From the NCBI GenBank assembly GCA_014858325.1, contig RKCM01000125.1, forward strand, positions 1-5,616: 5,616 nucleotides of DNA. The letters run 5' to 3'. This document shows positions 1 through 4,736 of this stretch, in pieces. The first letter of the stretch is position 1. Each line of letters starts with the position of its first letter. Position numbers and translations under genes: made by a program. Source of the DNA: Oscillospiraceae bacterium. GTDB lineage: Bacteria; Bacillota; Clostridia; Oscillospirales; Ruminococcaceae. The notes beneath the pieces were generated by a model. It had not been told where the DNA came from. It saw only the letters and a program-made list of their open reading frames with translations, and ran no database searches.

Positions 1-163
1 TGGATGCAGCCGAGTCTGCGGGGCCCGCTGTTTTTTTCTTGAGCAGTGTCAGGGTAATGCTGGCCGTCAGCAATGCCGCCAGTACGCAGATGACGCAGAC
101 CAATACGGCCTGCTTCTGCATGGGGCTCATGGATTCTTTTTCCGAACGTGTATTCCGATTCAT
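1..163 (-). CDS. N-terminal part of a single-pass membrane protein (partial, runs off left edge)
   Basis: Only the first 54 codons are visible; the gene continues past base 1. The start ATG is at 163-161, with an AGGTGG ribosome site at 172-177 spaced 8 nt from it, which fixes the start. The visible protein has a short polar N-terminus (residues 1-18). One hydrophobic helix follows at about residues 19-41, beginning AVLVCVICVLAALL. A KKK stop-transfer cluster follows at 42-44, and then a Ala/Ser/Pro-rich stretch typical of a linker. This looks like a signal anchor or an uncleaved N-terminal membrane segment of a protein whose main domain lies outside the window. The start is 19 nt after the stop of the HAD phosphatase on the same strand with no terminator between them, so the two are probably co-transcribed. 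The function cannot be told from this fragment. Confidence 0.72.
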   Translation of the reverse strand, partial: MNRNTRSEKESMSPMQKQAVLVCVICVLAALLTASITLTLLKKKTAGPADSAAS

Positions 164-182
164 ATTGTTTTCCACCTGCTTG

Positions 183-839
183 TCAAAATTCCGCCGTGCC
201 GAGCAGCTGATCCGTCAACTCTTTGCAGCTTTCCACCAGCAGCTTCGGGTGGAAGGGCTCCAGCTCTTCCCGGCTGCCATAGCCATACAGCACACCGGCT
301 GCATCCAGCCCGCAATTGGCTGCCCCCTGCAGATCGTCGCTGCGGTCACCCACCATCAGCACCCGCTTGCCCTGCAGGGCCGGCTGGCTGAGGACGTGGC
401 GGATCACATCGGTCTTGGTGTCGCGGCTCTCATCCATCGATGCACCGCCGATGAAAGCAAAGTATCCGGCAATGCCCTGCTCTTCGAGAATAGGCGTCAC
501 CACCTCCGTCGGCTTGCAGGTAGCTGTGCAGAGGGTGAACCCTGCATCCTTCAAGCGGCGCAGCATTTCCGGCACACCGGGGTAAACACCGCCCTCATGG
601 CTGCCTTTTTCGTGATAGATCATCCGATAGCGCTCCATCGCCTCTTCGATCTTCGCCGGATCGGAAAAATGCTCGGCAAAGCTCTTGCGCAGCGGCGGGC
701 CGATATACCGCCGAAGGTTCACGTTGGTCAAATCCACGCCCATATCGCGGAAGACCATTTCCAATGTATTCAGAATGCCGGGGGCGGAATCAATGAGCGT
801 TCCGTCCACGTCGAACAAGATCGCGTCGTAGTGCGGCAA
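183..839 (-). CDS. HAD-superfamily phosphatase, phosphoglycolate phosphatase-like (HAD_2)
   Basis: A 218-residue, probably cytosolic hydrolase that would remove phosphate from a small metabolite using an aspartyl-phosphate intermediate and Mg2+. All four HAD motifs are visible: motif I DVDGT at residues 10-14 (nucleophile D10, acid/base D12), motif II threonine T107 in TATCKP, motif III lysine K142, and motif IV GDRSDD at 164-169. Residues about 17-90 form the helical cap, including IGPPLRKSF (46-54), a signature of the Gph/PpaX-like branch. The length is normal for that family. The start codon is TTG at 839-837. It lies 8 nt after AAGGGG and places motif I at residue 10, whereas the next methionine (residue 28) would remove motif I. 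The gene is first in a likely operon with the membrane protein downstream and has its own promoter at 881-909. The true substrate (phosphoglycolate, pyrophosphate or a nucleotide) cannot be read from the sequence. Confidence 0.93.
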   Translation of the reverse strand: MPHYDAILFDVDGTLIDSAPGILNTLEMVFRDMGVDLTNVNLRRYIGPPLRKSFAEHFSDPAKIEEAMERYRMIYHEKGSHEGGVYPGVPEMLRRLKDAGFTLCTATCKPTEVVTPILEEQGIAGYFAFIGGASMDESRDTKTDVIRHVLSQPALQGKRVLMVGDRSDDLQGAANCGLDAAGVLYGYGSREELEPFHPKLLVESCKELTDQLLGTAEF

Positions 840-880
840 GGTCGTTTCCCCTTTCTCTCACTTTGATATACACACTTTAT

Positions 881-909
881 AGTATAGCACAGATTTTCTT
901 TATCAGCAA
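881..909 (-). promoter_or_regulatory. Promoter of the HAD phosphatase gene (sigma-A type, extended -10)
   Basis: Read on the minus strand, -35 TTGCTG (909-904) and -10 TATACT (886-881) are separated by exactly 17 nt. A TG sits one base before the -10, making it an extended -10. Transcription would start near 874, giving a leader of about 35 nt before the TTG start at 839. It is the only good promoter between the terminator at 952-991 and the gene. It is a prediction from consensus match only. Confidence 0.72.
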
Positions 910-951
910 TTCCAACAAATCGTTTTTTCAGTTTTTATGCATTTTGAAAGC

Positions 952-991
952 AAAAAAGCACCCGCCCAGGCGTCCAGTCCCGGGCGGGTGC
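952..991 (-). terminator. Rho-independent terminator after the yerC/small-protein pair
   Basis: A 10-bp GC-rich stem, GCACCCGCCC (958-967) paired with GGGCGGGTGC (982-991), encloses a 14-nt loop. On the minus strand it is followed by six T (957-952). It begins about 16 nt after the stop codon of the small protein at 1007. Six T also follow it on the plus strand (996-1001), so it could stop transcription in both directions, although no plus-strand gene precedes it. It insulates the HAD promoter from the upstream operon. Confidence 0.92.
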
Positions 992-1006
992 AGCATTTTT
1001 TCCTGT

Positions 1007-1336
1007 TTATTCGGCCGCAGCGGGGGTGGTTCCCCCGGTGGAGGGATAATAGAGATTATTGGAGATGAACTCCAGCTTCTCCTTGAGCACCAGCTCCAGA
1101 TTTGCTACGGCATGGACCATGTTGGTGGCCGAGTCGTTCACTTCCAGCAGCTTGCACAGGTCCAGCTCTTCCATGGACATGGCAGCCTTCATCTTCTGGC
1201 TCTCCGCGCAGAGGATGTGGCTCAAAGCCGACTCCTGCAGGGCGATGCTTTCCAGCAGATCGACCACGGCCTGGTCGAGGGACACCCGGGGCAGAGCCGG
1301 GCATTCGAGGGTGGTGGGGCAATTGATAACAGCCAT
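1007..1336 (-). CDS. Conserved small helical protein of unknown function (109 aa)
   Basis: I cannot assign a function. The protein has a short N-terminus with two cysteines (C6, C12). It then has two long amphipathic helical stretches, about residues 19-54 and 60-92, suggesting a helical hairpin or coiled coil, and an unstructured tail ending in TPAAAE. The segment ESIALQESALSHILCAESQK resembles an ALSHIL..AE..K motif that I recall from small uncharacterised Firmicutes proteins, some of them near spore-surface or collagen-like genes; this is memory, not a search. There is no signal peptide and no membrane helix. Start choice: an ATG at 1348 would add MKRS, but AAAGG would then abut the start directly. 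The ATG at 1336 has AAAGGATG about 9 nt upstream and is preferred. The gene lies 92 nt after yerC with no terminator or clear promoter between, so it is likely transcribed with yerC, and it ends at a strong terminator. Confidence 0.75.
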   Translation of the reverse strand: MAVINCPTTLECPALPRVSLDQAVVDLLESIALQESALSHILCAESQKMKAAMSMEELDLCKLLEVNDSATNMVHAVANLELVLKEKLEFISNNLYYPSTGGTTPAAAE

Positions 1337-1428
1337 AGAACGTTTCATCCTTTCTTTCTATAAAAGGTAGAGCCGCGCATACAGCGCACCCCATTCTATG
1401 TTCTGTCCGGCCAAATGTGTCTCCCGCC

Positions 1429-1728
1429 TTATTGGGTCTTTTGTGTCTTCTCGATGACGTCCCGGTAGCCGCCGGAGCCATACTGGATGCAGCGGTTGAT
1501 TCGGCTGATGGTCGCGGTGCTGATCTCCACCGCTTTCACGATCTGGTCGTAGGTGCTGCCGCCCAGCAAGAGCTTAGCTGCCTCCAGCCGCTGAGCCATA
1601 TCGGAGATTTCCTTCACGGTGCACAGGTCCTCAAAAAAGTTGTAGCACTCCTCCCGTGTCTCCAGGCTGAGGATGGCGTCAAAGAGCGCGTCCGTCGTAG
1701 GGTTTCTTCTGGGATTTTTTTCAGCCAT
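1429..1728 (-). CDS. yerC: YerC/YecD-family TrpR-like DNA-binding regulator
   Basis: A 99-residue all-helical protein of the Trp repressor superfamily, the YerC/YecD branch typical of Firmicutes. The N-terminal helices contain LFDAILSLETREECYNFFED (residues 15-34). The conserved core VKEISDMAQRLEAAKLL (38-54) follows. The helix-turn-helix spans about 57-80, with GGSTYDQIVKAVEIS as the first helix and turn and TATISRINRCI as the recognition helix. The length is typical for the family. The start ATG (1728) has a full AAAGGAGG ribosome site (1741-1734) 5 nt upstream. A small CTTTG-CCG-CAAAG hairpin (1750-1738) would tie up the first bases of that site. Family members are widespread but their operators and ligands are poorly defined; binding of tryptophan should not be assumed. 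The gene is divergent from cstA and followed by the small protein at 1007-1336. An inverted repeat over its own -10 suggests possible autoregulation, which is inference. Confidence 0.95.
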   Translation of the reverse strand: MAEKNPRRNPTTDALFDAILSLETREECYNFFEDLCTVKEISDMAQRLEAAKLLLGGSTYDQIVKAVEISTATISRINRCIQYGSGGYRDVIEKTQKTQ

Positions 1729-1786
1729 AGGGCCCTCCTTTGCGGCAAAGCGGGTTGCAGCGTCGCTGTTTTGTTTCGTTCTCTAT

Positions 1787-1806
1787 CACTTTAGCACTGG
1801 AAAGTG
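1787..1806. promoter_or_regulatory. Inverted repeat over the yerC promoter, candidate operator
   Basis: CACTTT (1787-1792) and AAAGTG (1801-1806) form a perfect 6-bp dyad with an 8-nt centre. It covers the whole -10 and most of the spacer of the yerC promoter. A dimeric helix-turn-helix protein bound here would block RNA polymerase. YerC itself is the obvious candidate, but nothing in the sequence identifies the binder, and a 6-bp dyad in AT-rich DNA can arise by chance. Confidence 0.4.
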
Positions 1807-1816
1807 TAAAAGTCAA
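1788..1816 (-). promoter_or_regulatory. yerC: Promoter of yerC (sigma-A type, extended -10)
   Basis: On the minus strand, -35 TTGACT (1816-1811) and -10 TAAAGT (1793-1788) are separated by 17 nt, and TGC directly precedes the -10 as an extended element. The predicted transcript starts near 1781, giving a leader of about 52 nt. The promoter would serve yerC and, by read-through, the small protein at 1007-1336. Consensus-based prediction. Confidence 0.75.
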
Positions 1817-1850
1817 GAGCTCCGCCCCTCTTTTTCCCGTTTTTCGTTGG

Positions 1851-1887
1851 ATTCATCTTACGTGGTGTAAAGTTTTATTCATCTCAC
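1851..1887. repeat. Short imperfect direct repeat in the yerC-cstA spacer
   Basis: ATTCATCTTAC (1851-1861) recurs as ATTCATCTCAC (1877-1887), matching 10 of 11 bases with a start-to-start distance of 26 nt. The location between two divergent promoters allows a regulator-binding role, but the repeat is short and could be chance. Confidence 0.3.
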
Positions 1888-1966
1888 CTTTGAACAAAAA
1901 TCGCCCAAAAAATTTCTGGTTCCGCTTACGAAAAATGGCATTGTCTCCTAACTTGCATAAAAAATA

Positions 1967-1995
1967 TTGACAAATTATGAAATGAGGCTTAAATT
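1967..1995 (+). promoter_or_regulatory. cstA: Promoter of cstA (sigma-A type)
   Basis: A perfect -35 TTGACA (1967-1972) is followed after 17 nt by -10 TAAATT (1990-1995). Upstream is an A/T-rich run (1959-1966) that could act as an UP-like element. Transcription would start near 2002, leaving a leader of about 100 nt before the ATG at 2103. The match predicts strong expression, in line with the biased codon use of cstA. Confidence 0.75.
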
Positions 1996-2014
1996 AGACA
2001 CGATCTTTTCCCCT

Positions 2015-2053
2015 TCTGGTTTTCCAGAGAAGATTTGGCAGGTATGCCCTGCC
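2015..2053 (+). promoter_or_regulatory. Two hairpins in the cstA mRNA leader
   Basis: TCTGG-TTTT-CCAGA (2015-2028) gives a 5-bp stem with a T4 loop. GGCAGG-TATGC-CCTGCC (2037-2053) gives a 6-bp stem with a 5-nt loop. Neither is followed by a T run, so they do not look like intrinsic terminators, and I recognise no known riboswitch class. They could affect mRNA stability or bind a protein. The ribosome site itself (AAAGAGG, about 2085-2091, roughly 11 nt before ATG) is outside both stems. Confidence 0.45.
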
Positions 2054-2102
2054 GAAGGGTATAAGAGGGCATCTCGAGAAAAGGAAAGAGGTAACGAGAA
2101 AA

Positions 2103-3839
2103 ATGAACACCCTGGTCATCGTTTTGATCGCAGCCGTGTGTCTGTTGGGCGCTTACACGCTCTACGGCCGCTGGCTGGCGAACAAATGGGGCATCGACCC
2201 CAATGCCAAAACCCCCGCTGTCGTCCATGAGGACGGCCGCGACTATGTTCCCACCAATGGTTGGACCGTGTTTGCGCACCAGTTCAGCTCCATTGCAGGC
2301 GCCGGCCCTGTCACCGGCGCCATTCAGGCTGCCGCATTCGGCTGGCTGCCCGTCCTGCTGTGGGTCCTGATCGGCGGCATCTTCTTCGGTGCTGTCACTG
2401 ACTTCGGCGCCCTGTATGCTTCCGTTAAAAATGACGGCAAGAGCATGGGTATGCTGATTGAGAAGTACATCGGCAAGACTGGCCGCAAGCTGTTCCTGCT
2501 GTTCTGCTGGCTGTTCTGCGGCATCGTCATCGCTGCCTTCGCAGACATGGTCGCCGGTACTTTCAACGCCTACACGGTCGTGGATGGCGTCACTCAGCTG
2601 GCCCCCGCCGCACAGACCAACGGTGCCGCCGGCATGGTCTCCATCATGTTCATGGTCTTCGCAGTGGTCTTTGGCCTCATCCAGAAGAAGTTCAACTTCT
2701 CCGGCTGGAAAGAGAGCGTCATCAGCATCGTTTTCATTGTGCTGTCCTTCGTCATCGGCGCCAATGTGCCCCTGATCTTCGGCAAGGCCGCTTGGAGCTA
2801 CATCACCTTTATTTACATCTTCTTCGCCGCCGTCCTGCCCATGTGGCTGCTGAAGCAGCCCCGTGACCACATGACCACCTTTATGTTCGTGGCCATGATC
2901 GTCGGCGCTGTGGTCGGCCTGCTGGTGGCCCACCCCACCATGAACCTGCCCGTCTTCACCGGTTTTAACAACGCGAAGCTGGGCACCATGTTCCCCATCC
3001 TGTTCGTTACCGTTGCCTGCGGTGCCGTTTCCGGCTTCCACAGCCTGGTTTCTTCCGGCACTTCCTCCAAGACCGTGGAGAACGAGAAGGATATGCTGAA
3101 GGTCGGCTATGGTGCCATGGTGCTGGAAAGCCTGCTGGCCGTTCTGGCCCTGTGCGTTGCCGGTGCCGCTGCTGCTGCCGACGGCACCCCCGCCGCAGGC
3201 ACTCCGTTCCAGATTTTCTCCAACGGCGTTGCCGGTTTCTTTGAGATGTTCGGCGTGCCCGTGTATGCCGCCACCGTCTTTATGACCATGTGCGTTTCCG
3301 CTCTGGCACTGACCAGTCTGGACGCTGTGGCCCGCATCGGCCGCATGAGCTTCCAGGAGCTGTTCAGCGTGGATGATATGGAGCACGCCGAGGGCTGGCG
3401 CAAGCTGCTGTGCAACGTCTACTTCTCCACCTTCCTGACCCTGGCCTTTGGCTTCCTGCTGACCAAGATCGGCTACGCCAACATCTGGCCTCTGTTTGGT
3501 TCCGCCAACCAGCTGCTGAGTGCTCTGGTTCTGGCCACCCTGTGCGTCTTCCTGAAGGTCACCGGCCGCAGCAACAAGATGCTGTTTCCCCCGCTGATCA
3601 TCATGCTGTGCGTCACCTTCACCGCTCTGGTGCAGCGTCTCATCGCGATGGTCAAGGCCATCAGCAATGCCGCTTCTGTCAGCATTCCTGCCGGTGAGAC
3701 CACTTGGGGGGCCGTGTTCATTGCCAATGGTCTGCAGCTGATCCTGGCTGTCCTGCTGATCGTTCTGGGCTTGAACATCGTGTTCCACTCCTTCTCTGCT
3801 TACAAGAAGGCGGAGCACAACAGCGAGGCAAGAGTCTAA
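2103..3839 (+). CDS. cstA: Carbon starvation protein CstA family pyruvate/peptide transporter
   Basis: A 578-residue integral membrane protein of the CstA family. Characterised members (E. coli CstA and BtsT) import pyruvate, probably with protons, and CstA is also linked to peptide use. The first helix is at about residues 3-20. It is followed by the family signature HQFSSIAGAGPV (59-70), then many hydrophobic segments (about 81-104, 129-152, 177-193, 205-225, 231-249, 258-275, 296-312, 339-357, 385-404, 438-455, 467-486, 495-517, 537-561). Further family motifs are GFHSLVSSGTSSK (311-323), LDAVARIGR (405-413) and WPLFGSANQLLSA (462-474). It is shorter than the roughly 700-residue E. coli proteins and close to the Gram-positive form. 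No lytS/lytT-type regulators, often linked to such transporters, are in view. The gene has its own promoter and terminator, and stands divergent to yerC. Codons are strongly biased to C/G endings, implying high expression. Substrate is inferred from family. Confidence 0.97.
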   Translation: MNTLVIVLIAAVCLLGAYTLYGRWLANKWGIDPNAKTPAVVHEDGRDYVPTNGWTVFAHQFSSIAGAGPVTGAIQAAAFGWLPVLLWVLIGGIFFGAVTDFGALYASVKNDGKSMGMLIEKYIGKTGRKLFLLFCWLFCGIVIAAFADMVAGTFNAYTVVDGVTQLAPAAQTNGAAGMVSIMFMVFAVVFGLIQKKFNFSGWKESVISIVFIVLSFVIGANVPLIFGKAAWSYITFIYIFFAAVLPMWLLKQPRDHMTTFMFVAMIVGAVVGLLVAHPTMNLPVFTGFNNAKLGTMFPILFVTVACGAVSGFHSLVSSGTSSKTVENEKDMLKVGYGAMVLESLLAVLALCVAGAAAAADGTPAAGTPFQIFSNGVAGFFEMFGVPVYAATVFMTMCVSALALTSLDAVARIGRMSFQELFSVDDMEHAEGWRKLLCNVYFSTFLTLAFGFLLTKIGYANIWPLFGSANQLLSALVLATLCVFLKVTGRSNKMLFPPLIIMLCVTFTALVQRLIAMVKAISNAASVSIPAGETTWGAVFIANGLQLILAVLLIVLGLNIVFHSFSAYKKAEHNSEARV

Positions 3840-3868
3840 CTTCTCCCCTCGCATAACACAACACAAGC

Positions 3869-3908
3869 AAAGCCCGCTGACGGATGCCGTTCCGTCAGCG
3901 GGCTTTTT
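3869..3908 (+). terminator. Strong terminator between convergent cstA and hydrolase genes
   Basis: A perfect 16-bp stem pairs AAAGCCCGCTGACGGA (3869-3884) with its complement (3891-3906) around a 6-nt loop, ending in five T (3904-3908). Flanking bases extend the dyad imperfectly through GCTTGTTGTGT on the right and ACACAACACAAGC on the left, so the whole symmetry spans about 3857-3919. It starts about 30 nt after the cstA stop. On the other strand it follows the hydrolase stop (3932) and ends in only three T, so it probably also serves that gene, less efficiently. Confidence 0.94.
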
Positions 3909-3931
3909 GCTTGTTGTGTGGCTTTGCTTTT

Positions 3932-4624
3932 TCAGAGATGTTTTTTCTCCCACTCCTGCAGCACCGCCAGCTGTGTTTCGGTATGGAACCAGTGTTCTCC
4001 TTCAGCCAGGATGGTCAGATGTGCCCCGGTCTTTCGGCGAAAGGCCTCCATCTCCTCCCGGGAGGTCAGATTGTCGTCGCCGCCAAACAGTGCCTGTGTC
4101 CGGGTGTGCCAACGGAGCGGATGTTCCCGTACCCAGCAGAGATACGGCCAGGAGAGCGTCTCCCCGAATGCCGTCGGGATCTCCCCTGCCTCCTGCAGCT
4201 GCGCTTCGGTGACATTCGCCCACTGCATCATTTTGGAGATAAGCGTTTCCATATCCGTCACCGGGGAAACGAAGAGTGCTTTCTTTATGGGCTTGTCCAC
4301 CAGCGCCAGCATGGCCATCCAGGCCCCGATGCTGGTAGCCCGCAGCGACACCTGCTTCCAGCGGCATTTCGCATATTGATACACCAGCTGCAGCTCCCGC
4401 ACCACGAACCATGGCAGCAGCTTTTCGGCGCTGTTTTTGCGTTCGCCGTGTTCAGGAAGGTCGATGGCCAGCACCTGATACCCTGCCGGGCAGGCCAGCT
4501 GCGCAAAGGGAACGGCTTCTTCTTTACAGCCCATCTTGCCGTGAATGTAGAGGTAAACGTTGGGTCTCTCCTCCCCGCACAACAGCGCCGGGATGCCCGC
4601 GATCTGAATCGTCTGTTGTTTCAT
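3932..4624 (-). CDS. Alpha/beta hydrolase, probable serine esterase/peptidase-like enzyme
   Basis: A 230-residue, probably cytosolic alpha/beta-hydrolase of unknown substrate. An early strand VYLYIHGKMG carries the HG oxyanion element (residues 28-29). DLPEHGERK (55-63) is the usual D.pGhG-type loop. The nucleophile elbow is ATSIGA (96-101) with Ser98; the first position of the G-x-S-x-G elbow is alanine, which small hydrolases tolerate. The acid is probably Asp183 or Asp184 in LFGGDDNLT, and the base His211 or His214 in EGEHWFH. So a full Ser-Asp-His triad is plausible. No signal peptide or membrane helix is seen. The start ATG at 4624 has AGGAGG 7 nt upstream. In-frame ATGs farther upstream (4648 and 4699) lie in the promoter -10 and inside the tsf terminator, so they are not used. 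The gene stands alone, convergent with cstA, with its own promoter at 4647-4675. Confidence 0.9.
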   Translation of the reverse strand: MKQQTIQIAGIPALLCGEERPNVYLYIHGKMGCKEEAVPFAQLACPAGYQVLAIDLPEHGERKNSAEKLLPWFVVRELQLVYQYAKCRWKQVSLRATSIGAWMAMLALVDKPIKKALFVSPVTDMETLISKMMQWANVTEAQLQEAGEIPTAFGETLSWPYLCWVREHPLRWHTRTQALFGGDDNLTSREEMEAFRRKTGAHLTILAEGEHWFHTETQLAVLQEWEKKHL

Positions 4625-4646
4625 GGAACCCCCTCCTCTCGCTTTC

Positions 4647-4675
4647 ATGATATCATATTTACGCAGCAAATGCAA
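4647..4675 (-). promoter_or_regulatory. Promoter of the alpha/beta hydrolase gene (extended -10)
   Basis: On the minus strand, -35 TTGCAT (4675-4670) and -10 TATCAT (4652-4647) are 17 nt apart, with TGA immediately before the -10. The -35 shares two bases with the T run of the tsf terminator. The predicted start is near 4640, so the leader would be only about 16 nt, with the AGGAGG site close to the 5' end. The -10 lies inside a perfect 10-bp palindrome, ATGATATCAT (4647-4656). Confidence 0.68.
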
Positions 4676-4714
4676 AAAGGAGCCGCAGCACCTTATCACA
4701 GGCGCTGCGGCTCC
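4674..4714 (-). terminator. Rho-independent terminator of tsf
   Basis: An 11-bp stem, GGAGCCGCAGC (4679-4689) with GCTGCGGCTCC (4704-4714), encloses a 14-nt loop. On the minus strand it is followed by five T (4678-4674). It begins about 22 nt after the tsf stop codon, so tsf is the last gene of its transcript and is not joined to pyrH or frr here. Confidence 0.92.
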
Positions 4715-4736
4715 CCCTTTGCAGCAGAAGCTTAAA

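Larger units (their letters stand above)
1729..2102. other. Divergent intergenic control region between yerC and cstA
   Basis: This 374-nt AT-rich stretch contains no credible gene. It holds the leader and promoter of yerC on the minus side (1788-1816), with an inverted repeat at 1787-1806. The middle is a block of about 150 nt (1817-1966) in which I see only a short imperfect direct repeat. The plus side holds the promoter of cstA (1967-1995) and its leader with two hairpins (2015-2053). The predicted transcription starts are about 220 nt apart, leaving ample room for regulator binding. I found no recognisable riboswitch and no good catabolite-repression (cre) site by eye. Confidence 0.7.

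Noticed and set aside
39..866. A 275-codon open frame on the plus strand over the HAD phosphatase
   Set aside because: The opposite strand has all four HAD motifs and a ribosome site. The plus frame has no recognisable domain, runs across two minus-strand genes and lacks a good ribosome site.
1337..1348. ATG at 1348 as the start of the small protein
   Set aside because: AAAGG directly abuts this ATG, leaving no spacing for a ribosome; the ATG at 1336 is better placed. The difference is only four residues and remains uncertain.
863..1363. A 166-codon plus-strand open frame
   Set aside because: It reads through a terminator hairpin and opposite the small protein at 1007-1336; the sequence is low-complexity and has no ribosome site.
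1349..1428. Separate promoter for the small protein
   Set aside because: TATAGA- and TAGAAT-like hexamers exist but no acceptable -35 lies 16-18 nt upstream of either.
1920..2000. Possible catabolite-repression (cre) site near the cstA promoter
   Set aside because: I looked for a TGWAANCGNTNWCA-like sequence by eye and found none with an acceptable match.
2015..2053. Riboswitch or attenuator in the cstA leader
   Set aside because: The stems match no riboswitch class I know and neither is followed by a T run, so only plain hairpins are reported.
1989..3953. A 654-codon open frame on the minus strand opposite cstA
   Set aside because: It is an antisense shadow created by the biased codons of cstA. 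Its product is a Gly/Gln/His/Asp-rich low-complexity sequence with no family signature, whereas the plus strand encodes an intact CstA with all its motifs.
4625..4699. N-terminal extension of the hydrolase to an ATG at 4699
   Set aside because: The extension would be encoded by the tsf terminator hairpin and the hydrolase promoter. The ATG at 4624 has a proper AGGAGG site and begins just before the first strand of the fold.
3884..4735. A 283-codon open frame on the plus strand over the hydrolase
   Set aside because: It starts inside the cstA terminator and ends inside the tsf terminator region. The minus strand encodes a convincing alpha/beta hydrolase.
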